A stretch of 18,210 bases of DNA, from assembly GCA_964396165.1 (NCBI GenBank), contig CAYNEF010000062.1, positions 1-18,210 of the forward strand, read 5' to 3'. The notes beneath the pieces were generated by a model. It searched no databases. It was not told the DNA's origin and saw only the letters and a list, made by a program, of their open reading frames with translations. This document shows, piece by piece, positions 1 through 7,476 of the stretch; positions within the stretch are counted from its first letter, which is position 1; each line of letters starts with the position of its first letter. The position numbers and the translations under genes were made by a program. The stretch is from CALCZU01 sp964396165 (GTDB lineage: Bacteria > Bdellovibrionota > FAC87 > UBA2466).

Positions 1-494
1 ATGCTACTGCCCGTAAACTTGCCGCCTTTTTCCACCACAAAAAACTTTGTACCATCGAGCGACGCAGTAAACGGATCCCGCAACAACTTGTCTTTTTCAT
101 TGCACGCACGTTGCCCACACCCCTCACTCGCTCGCGTCAACCATACTGCATGAAAAGGACGTGTGACTTGCGTGATTTTTAAACCATCAATATCAAAAGA
201 TGTGGGCTGTACGCTTGGTTTAAACATCTTTTCAGAAAAACCATGCACTTGCGATTGCAATACTTCAAGTTCTCTTAAGTTATTTCCCAAGCCTCTGCAG
301 TTAAAATCTTCGTTGCCACTGTAGCTATCTACAGCTTTCTTATAGCTGCTCTTTAACTCAGCGTTATTTAAGAACGACTCCACAGAATTTGCTTTTGAAA
401 GAGCGGAATCTAATGCATCCAAACCAGACGCAAATACGCGTGATGCTTGTATCAATACAAATCCCAGTAAATATAGCTGTGCCTTAGTTCGCAT
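1..494 (-). CDS. Secreted protein of unknown function, C-terminus beyond the window
   Basis: The minus-strand frame is open from an ATG at 492-494 to the left edge, giving 164 complete codons without a stop. The start has a nearby purine-rich ribosome site (GAGG four bases upstream). The product begins MRTKAQLYLLGFVLIQASRV and ends the hydrophobic stretch at FASG, a typical Sec signal peptide with probable cleavage after about residue 23. The mature part starts helical and charged. It contains three cysteines (DFNCRG, EGCGQ, RACNE), compatible with disulfides outside the cytoplasm. I do not recognise a family. It is divergent from the CsgG-like gene, sharing a 208-base intergenic region. The gene is cut by the window edge, so domains in the missing part could change the interpretation. 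That it is a real gene is fairly secure from the open frame, signal peptide and ribosome site; its function is unknown. Confidence 0.75.
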   Translation of the reverse strand, partial: MRTKAQLYLLGFVLIQASRVFASGLDALDSALSKANSVESFLNNAELKSSYKKAVDSYSGNEDFNCRGLGNNLRELEVLQSQVHGFSEKMFKPSVQPTSFDIDGLKITQVTRPFHAVWLTRASEGCGQRACNEKDKLLRDPFTASLDGTKFFVVEKGGKFTGSS

Positions 495-557
495 AGTTCC
501 TCAAGCTACGTATCGGCATTTTGCGTAATTTGTTTAGCTGCGTTGCAAATACATAAA

Positions 558-588
558 ATTCTCGTTTTTGAATCCCAATTGCGAGAAT
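558..588. repeat. Inverted repeat ATTCTCG-N17-CGAGAAT between divergent genes
   Basis: A perfect 7-base inverted repeat (558-564 and 582-588) lies in the 208-base region between two divergent genes. The arm centres are 24 bases apart. The right arm falls in the spacer of a candidate plus-strand promoter. It could be an operator for a dimeric regulator or part of a transcript hairpin. No U-tract follows either arm, so it is not an intrinsic terminator. Short repeats of this size also arise by chance. Confidence 0.35.
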
Positions 589-596
589 AAGATACT
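568..596 (+). promoter_or_regulatory. Candidate sigma70-type promoter for the CsgG-like gene
   Basis: TTGAAT (568-573) and GATACT (591-596) are separated by 17 bases, and each matches the consensus hexamer at four of six positions. It faces the CsgG-like gene, with a predicted leader of about 100 bases. The match is only moderate and rests on the sequence alone. Confidence 0.3.
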
Positions 597-702
597 GCCC
601 AAAATCCCTCTTGTGCCTGGTTTACAACCCCATCGTTTGGAACACCGCTTGCAATTCTACGTTCAGAAACGTTTTTGAAAGTACAAACCCCAAGGAGAAT
701 AT

Positions 703-1371
703 ATGAAGTCATACAAAACACTAATTGCCGGACTCATTTTAACAACCTCACTTATGGCATCCCCTCGCGTGTCTGTAAGCGAATTTAAAGACGAAACGGC
801 GCACTGGAATTCAGGCTGCAAAAAATATGAATGGGGCGCGTACTATATGGGGCAACTAAAATCTGCGCTCGAAAGAGAACTCTCCAAGAAAAACGTCCGC
901 ATACTTGAAAGACAAAATATTAATAAGATGTACATCGACGAATACAAAATGGAGAATCTAAACGAAGGCTCCAAACAAAAAACAAAACAATTTCTCGCGG
1001 CAGAATACGCCGTCATCGGCGCACTGACTGAAATGGGTGTGTGCGAAGAAGAGTCCGACTCGGGTGTATCGCTTGGCAATGTTGTGTCTTTGTTGGGTGG
1101 CCCTCATACAGAATTGGATGTAGACGCTAAATTGAGTGTGAGCCGTACGAAAATGATTGCAAAAGTAGTCTCTGTGCGAACAGGTGAAGTCATAAAAAGC
1201 TTCGAATCAGAAGCAAGTGACACAGATACAGGCATCGGAGGGACTGCAAAAGTAATGGGCATCGGCGGGCACCACAATAAACGCACGAATAAACCATACG
1301 AAAAAATTGCAAACGCAGCCTTAAAAGATTTGGCTGAACAGATTGCAGAATTCATTAACTCCAAAAGCTAA
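703..1371 (+). CDS. CsgG/HfaB-like secreted protein
   Basis: The 222-residue product starts with a signal peptide (residues 1-19, ending SLMAS) and then follows the CsgG-family pattern. A first beta-strand reads RVSVSEFKDET. A helix and strand follow, with the hallmark arrangement ALERELSKKNVRILERQNI (about 56-74). Next come AAEYAVIGALTEM (about 99-111), a glycine-rich insert, and a strand with KVVSVRTGEVIKSFES. The protein ends in an amphipathic helix (AALKDLAEQIAEFI). CsgG proteins form outer-membrane secretion pores for curli, while many shorter homologues are periplasmic or outer-membrane-associated with unknown roles. There is no lipobox cysteine at the cleavage site, so unlike E. coli CsgG it is probably not a lipoprotein. 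No csgA/B/E/F-like genes are in the window, so a curli role is not supported. A good ribosome site (AAGGAG) precedes the ATG. The next gene starts 23 bases downstream, probably in the same transcript. Confidence 0.75.
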   Translation: MKSYKTLIAGLILTTSLMASPRVSVSEFKDETAHWNSGCKKYEWGAYYMGQLKSALERELSKKNVRILERQNINKMYIDEYKMENLNEGSKQKTKQFLAAEYAVIGALTEMGVCEEESDSGVSLGNVVSLLGGPHTELDVDAKLSVSRTKMIAKVVSVRTGEVIKSFESEASDTDTGIGGTAKVMGIGGHHNKRTNKPYEKIANAALKDLAEQIAEFINSKS

Positions 1372-1394
1372 TTGTATAGAATAGGAGAAATCTG

Positions 1395-1811
1395 ATGACA
1401 GAACAAAACCCAAAACCAGTCATTACCGAAGAACTTAGCGACAACGCGATTGCAAGTCTTTCTTACTTGCTCTTAATCCCAGCGTTTTTTGTCTTGTTTA
1501 ACGAAAAGTACAAAGAAAACGTCTTTGTGAAAACACACGCCGTGCAAGCGATTTCTTTGTTTGTGGTGTGGATCTTCTTTACCCAGGCTTCCGCAGTTTT
1601 ATTTGCGATTAGCGCGCTTCTGATGCCCTTTGCATTGGGACATATCCTTTCTTCTGTGTGGCTTGCCCTACACAGTTTTTTTAGCTGGGTGTTTGTTTTC
1701 GGCTGGATTGCACTTGCAGTACTTAGTTACAAAGGAAAGACCTACTCAGTCCCGTTTCTTACAGCTTTGCGAGAAAAGGCATTAAGATTCATCAATGAAA
1801 AAGTGAAGTAA
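1395..1811 (+). CDS. Tic20/DUF4870-like integral membrane protein
   Basis: This 138-residue protein has a short polar N-terminus, three or four hydrophobic segments (about residues 22-38, 54-77, 80-95 and 97-116) and a basic C-terminus. Segment one is followed by KENVFVKTHAVQAI, resembling the K-x-H-x-x-Q-A pattern that opens the second helix in DUF4870/Tic20-like proteins. Their biochemical role in bacteria is unknown. The ribosome site AGGAG sits just upstream of the ATG. It starts 23 bases after the CsgG-like gene, so the two are probably cotranscribed. Whether they act together in the envelope is inference. It converges on the VOC gene with only 14 bases between them. Confidence 0.7.
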   Translation: MTEQNPKPVITEELSDNAIASLSYLLLIPAFFVLFNEKYKENVFVKTHAVQAISLFVVWIFFTQASAVLFAISALLMPFALGHILSSVWLALHSFFSWVFVFGWIALAVLSYKGKTYSVPFLTALREKALRFINEKVK

Positions 1812-1825
1812 GAAGTGAAGGGCGA

Positions 1826-2197
1826 TTATTTAGCTTCGTCGGAATACTGCAAAAGTGCAAATACATTGCCTTCGGGATCACTGCAGTAGGCTATATATCC
1901 GGTATGGGCAAGTACTGCCTTGGGAGAAACAATCGACCCACCCGCAGCCGTTATTTTTTTTAACTTTTCATCTAAATTATCTACCCCTACTGTCGGGATA
2001 ATACCGAACTTGGGTTGGTGGCGTTTTTTTAAGCCGCCGTTAATCCCCTTAACATCCTGACGTCCAGTGTGGATGAGCCAATAATTAGAGGGATCATTTT
2101 CTTTTTTCGTGATGGTCCAATCAAAGATTGCAGAATAAAACTCAGAGGCTTTTTCCGGATCCTCAGCATTGATTTCAAAGTGGATGACTCTTCCCAT
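1826..2197 (-). CDS. VOC-superfamily (glyoxalase/bleomycin-resistance fold) protein
   Basis: The 123-residue product is a single two-module VOC-fold protein. The first half opens with GRVIHFEINAEDPEKASEFY and FDWTI, the classic first beta-strand, helix and strand. The second half has VGVDNLDEKLKKITAAGG, then IAYCSDPEGNVFALLQ, the typical closing strand pair. It most resembles the Cfp30B-type branch of small VOC proteins, whose substrates are mostly unknown. H6 sits at the usual first metal-ligand position, but I cannot assign a full metal site, so an enzymatic activity is not claimed. The ribosome site is weak (AAAG close to the ATG). The gene lies between a convergent membrane-protein gene and the glnN terminator, so it probably has its own promoter in 2198-2249. 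Confidence 0.85.
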   Translation of the reverse strand: MGRVIHFEINAEDPEKASEFYSAIFDWTITKKENDPSNYWLIHTGRQDVKGINGGLKKRHQPKFGIIPTVGVDNLDEKLKKITAAGGSIVSPKAVLAHTGYIAYCSDPEGNVFALLQYSDEAK

Positions 2198-2249
2198 CTT
2201 TAAATTCTAACATATCTTAAAATATATGCAGAATTGCTATGACGCATAT

Positions 2250-2281
2250 AAAAAAACGGCGTTGGATTAGCTCCAACGCCG
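2250..2281 (-). terminator. Intrinsic terminator of glnN
   Basis: A perfect 10-bp GC-rich stem (2257-2266 with 2272-2281) with a five-base loop is followed, reading on the minus strand, by seven consecutive T residues (2256-2250). It lies 24 bases past the glnN stop codon. This is a textbook rho-independent terminator. It also insulates the downstream VOC gene from glnN transcription. Confidence 0.9.
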
Positions 2282-2305
2282 CCATTCGTTCTGATAAACT
2301 TTAAC

Positions 2306-4537
2306 TTAGCCAATCACGTTAGCAAAAAGCATTTCGCGATACTTAGGAAGCGGCCACAGCTTATCTGAAAGCATCGTTTCTGCTAAATCACAGCTTGCTC
2401 TAAGCGTTACAGCAAGTGGAGTGATTTCAGTACTGATGGCTTTCATGATTTTGCCTTCATCACCAAGCTCATGCAGCTTAGCCAAAGCTTTGTCCATGGC
2501 TTCGGCAGCGTTCAAAATATCCGCATAGACTTTTTCAAGCGCGCCGCTGCGTTTTTTCTGAGCCGATTTTGCTGCTTCGGAAGTAAGAGCAGCCAATGTT
2601 TCATTGGATGTCTTCACTTGAGCTTCTACTGCCGGCACTACCTGAGTCGTTACCAAATCAAGCAATGTTGTATGTTCGATAAGTAGCGTTTTATTGTAGC
2701 GCTCTACAGCGATGTGGTAGCGGGAAGCAATTTCTGCTTCTGTCAGAGTTTTTGTTTTTAGCAAAAACTGGACAGACTTCTTGTCATTGAGCACTTCAAT
2801 CGCATCGACTGTTGTGTTCAGAATAGGAAGACCGCGCTTTTTCGCTTCTTTCTGCCATTCAATTGAGTAGTTGTTTCCTTCGAAGCGAACCGGTTTGGAT
2901 TCCGTGATGAGTTCTTTTACAAGTTCCATCACGCTCTCGTCGCGGTTTTTCTTGGAAGCAAGAATTGTTTTTAACCGTTCTGCCGCTTCTCTGAATGTAT
3001 TTGCCACTGCCGCATTTAAAATGGTCATCGGCATTGCTACGTTTGCAGAAGCGCCAACAGCTCTGAACTCAAACTTATTTCCTGTGAATGCAAAGGGACT
3101 TGTGCGGTTTCTATCCGTATAGTCTTTGGAAACATCAGGAATGTGTGTGACGCCCAGATTGATAATCTGCGCTTCAGTAGCTTTGTTCGCTTCGCCTTTT
3201 TCAATGGAATTGAAAATCTTTTCAAGAAGGGATCCTAAAAAGACAGAGATAATCGCAGGAGGAGCTTCGTTGCCGCCCAGTCTGTGATCATTTCCGGGAG
3301 AAGCTATAGCTGCTCTTAAGGCATCTGCATGCGCATGTACTGCGCTGATGACAACAGACATTACAGCTAAGAAACGCAAGTTTTGATGAGGTGTGCTTCC
3401 TGGTTCAAGTAAGTTTTCACCCTTATCGTTTGCGATGCTCCAGTTGCAATGTTTGCCGCTACCATTAATAAGCGCAAAAGGCTTTTCATGCAGTAGACAC
3501 ATAAACCCGTGACGGTTCGCAACGCGCTTCATGGTTTCCATGCAAAGTGTGTTGTGATCGGTTGCTACATTCATGTTTTCAAAAATAGGCGCTAGTTCAA
3601 ACTGGCTAGGTGCCACTTCGTTATGGCGCGTTTTTACTGGAATGCCCAAACGGTAAAGTTCGTGCTCCATATCTTCCATAAAATGTTTTACGCGAGAGGG
3701 GATTGCGCCAAAGTAATGATCTTCTAACTGTTGGCCGCGAGTAGAAGGAGCTCCCAACAGTGTACGGCCTGTTAAAATTAAATCAGGGCGTAAAGCTGCA
3801 AGTCTTTTATCGACGAGAAAATATTCCTGTTCGGGCCCAAGGGTAGCAGAAACACTCTTTGCATCCACATCGCCTAGTAGCTTTAAAAATTCGACAGCTT
3901 CGTGAGAAAGTACCTGGATACTTCTTAAAAGCGGAGTTTTTGTATCCAGTGCTTCTCCGTGGTAACCGAAGAACACGCAAGGAATGCAAAGTGTTTTACC
4001 CGATTCATCTTCTAAAATAAAAATAGGGGAAGATGGATCCCACGCTGTATACCCGCGTGCTTCGAATGTAGAACGCATCCCGCCGCTTGGAAAACTCGAG
4101 GCATCAGGTTCCCCTTGAATCAGTTGGCTTCCTGTAAATTGTTCCATCACCCGCGTTTCGGAGTGGTGTGTGTGCTGGATAGAAATAAAGGCATCGTGTT
4201 TTTCAGCGGTCAGTCCGGTCATCGGCTGAAACCAGTGACAAAAGTGTGTGACTCCTTGATTGATGGCCCATTCTTTAATAACAGCAGCGCAAGCTTCCGC
4301 CGTTTCCCGCGGAAGTTTTTTTCCGTGATCTAATGTCTTTAAAAGATTTTGATAGGCATCGCGCGGAAGTTTTTCTCGCATTTGGCCTAGACCAAAAGTC
4401 AGTTCTCCAAAGATTTCAGAAATCGCTACGTGTTTAGACGAAAATTCCATTGGTTTCACAGTTTTTTTAGTTCTTTCTGTTAAGTAGGTTACGGCCCGGG
4501 TTCTGTCAGATAGAGAACCAGTATGAAGATCTAGCAT
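2306..4537 (-). CDS. glnN: Type III glutamine synthetase (GSIII)
   Basis: This 743-residue enzyme has the length of GSIII (about 700-730), much longer than GSI (about 470). GSIII condenses glutamate and ammonia to glutamine with ATP in the cytoplasm, as a dodecamer. The family signature THFCHWFQPMTGLTAEKHDAF begins near residue 97. GPEQEYFLV (234-242) carries metal-binding glutamates. RHNEVAPSQFELAPIF (304-319) and GSGKHCNWSI (359-368) form the active site. NRTSPFAFTGNKFEFRAVG (477-495) is the C-terminal signature with the ammonium/glutamate-binding arginine. The last 200 residues are the GSIII-specific helical region. The start is supported by AAGGAA seven bases upstream of the ATG. An internal methionine at residue 30 would also leave the domain intact. 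It follows the TSUP gene by 137 bases, and that gap probably holds its promoter. No GlnB, amt or ntr regulator genes are nearby. Confidence 0.97.
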   Translation of the reverse strand: MLDLHTGSLSDRTRAVTYLTERTKKTVKPMEFSSKHVAISEIFGELTFGLGQMREKLPRDAYQNLLKTLDHGKKLPRETAEACAAVIKEWAINQGVTHFCHWFQPMTGLTAEKHDAFISIQHTHHSETRVMEQFTGSQLIQGEPDASSFPSGGMRSTFEARGYTAWDPSSPIFILEDESGKTLCIPCVFFGYHGEALDTKTPLLRSIQVLSHEAVEFLKLLGDVDAKSVSATLGPEQEYFLVDKRLAALRPDLILTGRTLLGAPSTRGQQLEDHYFGAIPSRVKHFMEDMEHELYRLGIPVKTRHNEVAPSQFELAPIFENMNVATDHNTLCMETMKRVANRHGFMCLLHEKPFALINGSGKHCNWSIANDKGENLLEPGSTPHQNLRFLAVMSVVISAVHAHADALRAAIASPGNDHRLGGNEAPPAIISVFLGSLLEKIFNSIEKGEANKATEAQIINLGVTHIPDVSKDYTDRNRTSPFAFTGNKFEFRAVGASANVAMPMTILNAAVANTFREAAERLKTILASKKNRDESVMELVKELITESKPVRFEGNNYSIEWQKEAKKRGLPILNTTVDAIEVLNDKKSVQFLLKTKTLTEAEIASRYHIAVERYNKTLLIEHTTLLDLVTTQVVPAVEAQVKTSNETLAALTSEAAKSAQKKRSGALEKVYADILNAAEAMDKALAKLHELGDEGKIMKAISTEITPLAVTLRASCDLAETMLSDKLWPLPKYREMLFANVIG

Positions 4538-4675
4538 GGTTTGTTCCTTTTTATAGTCTTTTAGAGTGCGAATGACTGCTAAAAAACCGGTTAAAGTTTC
4601 GTCTTTTAAAATCCCGTTTAATGAACTTTAAAAAACATCAGTATTCTCTATAATTTTTAGGGAAATTACAAGTCT

Positions 4676-5041
4676 TTAGAAGAACCAAAGCTTAATGGCG
4701 ACGGCTACAAGGAAACAAGCGAATGCCTTTTGCAGCGTGTCTTGGGGTAAACCCACAGCCAGTTTGGCACTAAAGTAGGCACCGATAAACATTCCGATGG
4801 AGATGATAAGCCCGTATTTCACGTGCTCCATGCTGATTTTACCGGCTTTGTAGTATTCCATCACGGCGAGTAACCCTACGGGAAACAGCAACGCCACAAG
4901 AGATGTCCCATTCGCTGTATGCTGCGGCATTTTGTAAAAAAATATCAGAAGCGGGATCAGAATAATGCCTCCGCCCACACCAAAAAGACCTGCAAGAAAA
5001 CCGCCGCATAAACCAATTCCAATTAATAAAAGGTAAGCCAT
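4676..5041 (-). CDS. Short TSUP (TauE/SafE, DUF81) family permease
   Basis: The 121-residue product is almost entirely hydrophobic with four predicted membrane segments. It begins with the TSUP signature GGFLAGLFGVGGGIILIPLL (about residues 14-33), followed by HTANGTSLVALLFPVG. This is half the length of a classical TauE/SafE permease (about 250 residues). Stand-alone half-length members are common and are presumed to dimerise. Family members export or import sulfite, sulfoacetate or other small organosulfur or carboxylate anions; this one's substrate is unknown. There is no recognisable Shine-Dalgarno before the ATG, and a candidate promoter lies so close that the message may be nearly leaderless. 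Its start codon is one base from that of the divergent barrel gene. glnN lies downstream in the same orientation. Confidence 0.85.
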   Translation of the reverse strand: MAYLLLIGIGLCGGFLAGLFGVGGGIILIPLLIFFYKMPQHTANGTSLVALLFPVGLLAVMEYYKAGKISMEHVKYGLIISIGMFIGAYFSAKLAVGLPQDTLQKAFACFLVAVAIKLWFF

Positions 5042-5042
5042 A

Positions 5043-5846
5043 GTGGATATGGTATTATTTTCTTATATGATACGCCACAAAATAGAGTTGCTATTGATGT
5101 TACTTTTTTGCGCTTCCGCATTGAGTGCAACCGAACCTGTCGGCACGAGCACACTTAAAAAAGGCGACTCTAAGCCTGCGATTGTTTATGCGACGCTCAT
5201 GCCCAAAGTTTCTTCTTTCAGTTTAAAAATTGTTCAAGTCGATGGTGGGGCAGAGGCGAATCTTGTTTCTGACTTAAATTACGGAAGTGAATTTTCCTGG
5301 GGACTGACTAACGAACGACTACACTTCATGCTCTTTGGGGAAGTGATGAAAGTTTCGCTGGTCGCGCCCAAATCTACTACCGTAATAAAAGAACTTTCAG
5401 ATAGTACTCTTACCCTTGCCAAAGGGGGACTGGGGTTGGGGCTTCATCCGGGCAGAACACGTGATTTTTTTGCGCTATTGTTTTGCAGCTTCGAACAAAC
5501 CCTTTTCACCTATAGCGATAGCAGTAATACAAGTAAGATTTTTCTTTCTCGCGTGACGATCCCACACGTTGGTATCAAGTTAGCGTTTACGACGTTGCGA
5601 TGGAAATTTTTAAACTTGGGAGCTGATTTAAATGCCGGCTATGCCTTTGCGACAAGCAACGCGGAAGAGAAAATCCGTTGGGGCTTTAATGGCTTTGGCA
5701 GAATGGTGCTCGGAATTGAAACATCAGAAAAAATGAATATCGAAATAGCGCCTCAGTTTGGGTACTCCAAATATTATACGGAACTTGCCTCTCAATCGCG
5801 TGTGGATGCCGGAGTTTCGCTCGGCGTACGTCTCTTCTTAGACTGA
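5043..5846 (+). CDS. Outer-membrane beta-barrel candidate, unknown family
   Basis: The protein has a signal peptide (MIRHKIELLLMLLFCASALSA) followed by about 235 residues of alternating polar/hydrophobic strands rich in glycine and aromatics. Examples are GGLGLGLHPG, WKFLNLGADLNAGYAF and MNIEIAPQFGYSKYY. The chain closes with VDAGVSLGVRLFLD, as expected for a small outer-membrane barrel (roughly 8-10 strands). I do not recognise the family. The start is uncertain: a GTG at 5043 has AAGG nine bases upstream, an ATG lies at 5049, and an ATG at 5067 gives the cleanest signal peptide but has no ribosome site. The gene is divergent from the TSUP permease with one base between the two start codons, so its own promoter must lie inside that gene. 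It converges on the small secreted protein 14 bases downstream. Confidence 0.7.
   Translation: MDMVLFSYMIRHKIELLLMLLFCASALSATEPVGTSTLKKGDSKPAIVYATLMPKVSSFSLKIVQVDGGAEANLVSDLNYGSEFSWGLTNERLHFMLFGEVMKVSLVAPKSTTVIKELSDSTLTLAKGGLGLGLHPGRTRDFFALLFCSFEQTLFTYSDSSNTSKIFLSRVTIPHVGIKLAFTTLRWKFLNLGADLNAGYAFATSNAEEKIRWGFNGFGRMVLGIETSEKMNIEIAPQFGYSKYYTELASQSRVDAGVSLGVRLFLD
5052..5080 (-). promoter_or_regulatory. Candidate promoter giving a near-leaderless TSUP transcript
   Basis: Reading the minus strand, TTGTGG (5080-5075) and TAATAC (5057-5052) are exactly 17 bases apart. The ATG of the permease begins 10 bases past the -10 hexamer, so a normal transcription start would leave only about 3-5 leader bases. 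The absence of a ribosome-binding sequence fits this. It lies inside the first codons of the divergent gene. Confidence 0.35.
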
Positions 5847-5860
5847 AAAAGAATCTATTT

Positions 5861-6301
5861 TTAAGACGCTCCGTTAATAATTTTTGCCTGTACCATGCAA
5901 GCGTCATAGCCTGAAGTACCATTTCCTGTCTCTGTGCCAAATTTCCCTGAACCGTACATTGGGATTTTGAGGAGATCACCGTAGGAATTACAAACTGCGG
6001 CCATTACAGTTCCTTTTACTTCGGCTTTGTATTTTCTTAAAATGGCAATCTGTGCTTCACAACGAGGTACGCCCAAATCTCTATAACTTTTCTCTTCTGT
6101 ACCAGCAGGCCCTGCAATCGTGATAATCAAATCACCATAGGTATTACAGGCATAAATGACGACGGCTTTGCCGTTGGAATTTCCCCCTACGGCAAGTCTG
6201 CGAGAGAGTTCGGTTAAAATCTCTTCATCGCTAGCCTTACTGAGCTCTACCGCCTGAATACTTGTTAAACTTAATAAAATCCCTAGTAGCAAGAAACGCA
6301 T
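5861..6301 (-). CDS. Small secreted protein with two copies of a two-cysteine module
   Basis: The 146-residue product has a clean signal peptide (MRFLLLGILLSLTSIQA). A short acidic helical segment (DEEILTELSRRLA) follows, then two related modules. Module one has CNTYGDLIITIAGPAG (C52 onward) and ends RCEAQIAIL (C81). Module two has CNSYGDLLKIPMYGSG (C104 onward) and ends ACMVQAKII (C135). The cysteine pairs are 29 and 31 residues apart, suggesting one disulfide per module in the periplasm or outside the cell. The pattern looks like an internal duplication of a small beta-rich domain; I know no named family or function. Translation signals are excellent: GGAGGTG just before the ATG, implying high expression. 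It converges with the barrel gene and is divergent from tatA. Confidence 0.75.
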   Translation of the reverse strand: MRFLLLGILLSLTSIQAVELSKASDEEILTELSRRLAVGGNSNGKAVVIYACNTYGDLIITIAGPAGTEEKSYRDLGVPRCEAQIAILRKYKAEVKGTVMAAVCNSYGDLLKIPMYGSGKFGTETGNGTSGYDACMVQAKIINGAS

Positions 6302-6489
6302 GTTTCACCTCCGATGTCTTTAACTTTGCAACTGTAAGACCAGCCAGTCTCAGCCTGGTGTTGAAATAAGCTATGAAAAAAATTCAAGGTAGTCGGTGCA
6401 TTTGAGCGTGCTTTAGCGGCCGTTAAGGCTGGCTGCACATGAACTCACCGCTTTTTGACGAAATCCCCGAGCTGCGCTATGAGTACTGT

Positions 6490-6678
6490 ATGTTTAATCT
6501 TGGTTTACCTGAATTAATTTTAGTGTTCGTTGTAACCCTTCTTGTGTTCGGTCCAAAAAGACTGCCAGAACTTGCCAAAGGTCTTGGCAAAGGCATCAGA
6601 GACTTTAAAAAAGCTCTCGAAGGCCATGACGATAATGAAAAACTTCCGCCTGGTCCTAACGTTCCTTCTCAGACTTGA
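6490..6678 (+). CDS. tatA: Twin-arginine translocase subunit TatA
   Basis: The 62-residue product begins MFNLGLPELILVFVVTLLVF, the short TatA membrane helix. It continues with the conserved hinge GPKRLPELAKGLGKGIRDFK, the amphipathic helix that lies on the membrane, and a short acidic, proline-rich tail. TatA oligomers form the conduit through which folded Tat substrates cross the inner membrane. I chose the ATG at 6490. The in-frame ATG at 6439 would add 17 polar residues before the helix, which TatA proteins lack; neither start has a strong ribosome site. The tatC start follows three bases after the stop, so the two are cotranscribed. No tatB is present. Many bacteria run a minimal TatAC system in which TatA covers the TatB role. 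The 188-base upstream region (6302-6489) has imperfect GC-rich inverted sequences but no promoter I can call confidently. Confidence 0.93.
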   Translation: MFNLGLPELILVFVVTLLVFGPKRLPELAKGLGKGIRDFKKALEGHDDNEKLPPGPNVPSQT

Positions 6679-6681
6679 TAA

Positions 6682-7434
6682 ATGTCCACTGAAAACACAT
6701 GGGATGAAGTGGAAAATACCCGCATGCCGCTGTGGCAGCATCTGGATGAATTAAGAAATATTATTTTTCGCTCTATTCTTTATCTCACTTTTGGAGTGGG
6801 AGTCGCGTGGTTTTATGTGGAGAAAATTGTAAAGTGGCTCGAAGCGCCCCTTCTGAATGCTTTGCCGGAAGGGCAGAAGTATTTGTACTTCACAGGAGTG
6901 GGCGATAAATTTTTTATCTATTTAAAGATTGCGATTTATACGGGACTCTTTATTGCTTCTCCGCTTCTGTTAAATGAATTGTGGAAGTTTGTCTCTCCCG
7001 CACTTTATAAAAAAGAAAAGAAAGTGGCATTTCCGCTTCTTTTTGCGACCTGGTTTGCTTTTGTTTTAGGGGCATTGTTTTCGTATTATGTCGTTATCCC
7101 TAACGGTTATAGTTTTTTAATCGGGTTTGGCTCGGATGCAGATAGACCCATGATTACACTTACCGAGTATTTTTCTCTGACCTCTCAGCTTTTACTTGCT
7201 TTAGGAGTGGTTTTTGAACTTCCTGTGGCAATGGTACTTCTAGTGCGGTTTGGTATTATAGAAATCGCAACGATTACGAAATTTCGCGGGCCGGTTTATA
7301 TCGGGATGTCAGTCGTGTCAGCTGTTGTCACTCCTACACCTGACGCTTTTACCATGTTGCTTGTCTTTATCCCGCTGTGTCTACTCTTTGAAATCAGTCT
7401 TCTATCCAGCAAATTACTTGTAAAAAAGTCCTAA
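6682..7434 (+). CDS. tatC: Sec-independent translocase subunit TatC
   Basis: This 250-residue polytopic protein has the TatC architecture of six membrane helices. The N-terminal motif MPLWQHLDELRNIIFRS (about residues 15-31) contains the conserved HLxELR site that helps read the twin-arginine signal. FKVGDKF-type sequence appears here as GVGDKFFIYLKIA. The region LYKKEKKVAFPLL and the conserved GVVFELPVAM (E of FELP inside helix four) follow. FRGPVYIGMSVVSAVVTPTPD and the last two helices close the fold. Together with TatA it exports folded, often cofactor-containing proteins. It starts three bases after the tatA stop. Length and motifs are complete, with no sign of damage. Confidence 0.97.
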   Translation: MSTENTWDEVENTRMPLWQHLDELRNIIFRSILYLTFGVGVAWFYVEKIVKWLEAPLLNALPEGQKYLYFTGVGDKFFIYLKIAIYTGLFIASPLLLNELWKFVSPALYKKEKKVAFPLLFATWFAFVLGALFSYYVVIPNGYSFLIGFGSDADRPMITLTEYFSLTSQLLLALGVVFELPVAMVLLVRFGIIEIATITKFRGPVYIGMSVVSAVVTPTPDAFTMLLVFIPLCLLFEISLLSSKLLVKKS

Positions 7435-7476
7435 GAGACTTCTCAATTCCCACGCGAAATGAGCCGATAAGAGAAG

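Noticed and set aside
506..721. Minus-strand open frame of 71 codons between the divergent genes
   Set aside because: It starts inside the CsgG-like gene, has no ribosome site, and occupies a region that must carry both promoters.
2198..2249. A second terminator or promoter hairpin near the VOC gene
   Set aside because: The sequence is AT-rich with no convincing stem or hexamer pair; only the 2250-2281 terminator is supported.
4538..4675. Sigma54 or NtrC-type promoter ahead of glnN
   Set aside because: No TGGCAC-N5-TTGCA-like element is visible; the region is simply AT-rich.
6439..6489. Upstream ATG extending TatA by 17 residues
   Set aside because: TatA proteins begin directly at the membrane helix. 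The extension is polar, and the start has no ribosome site.
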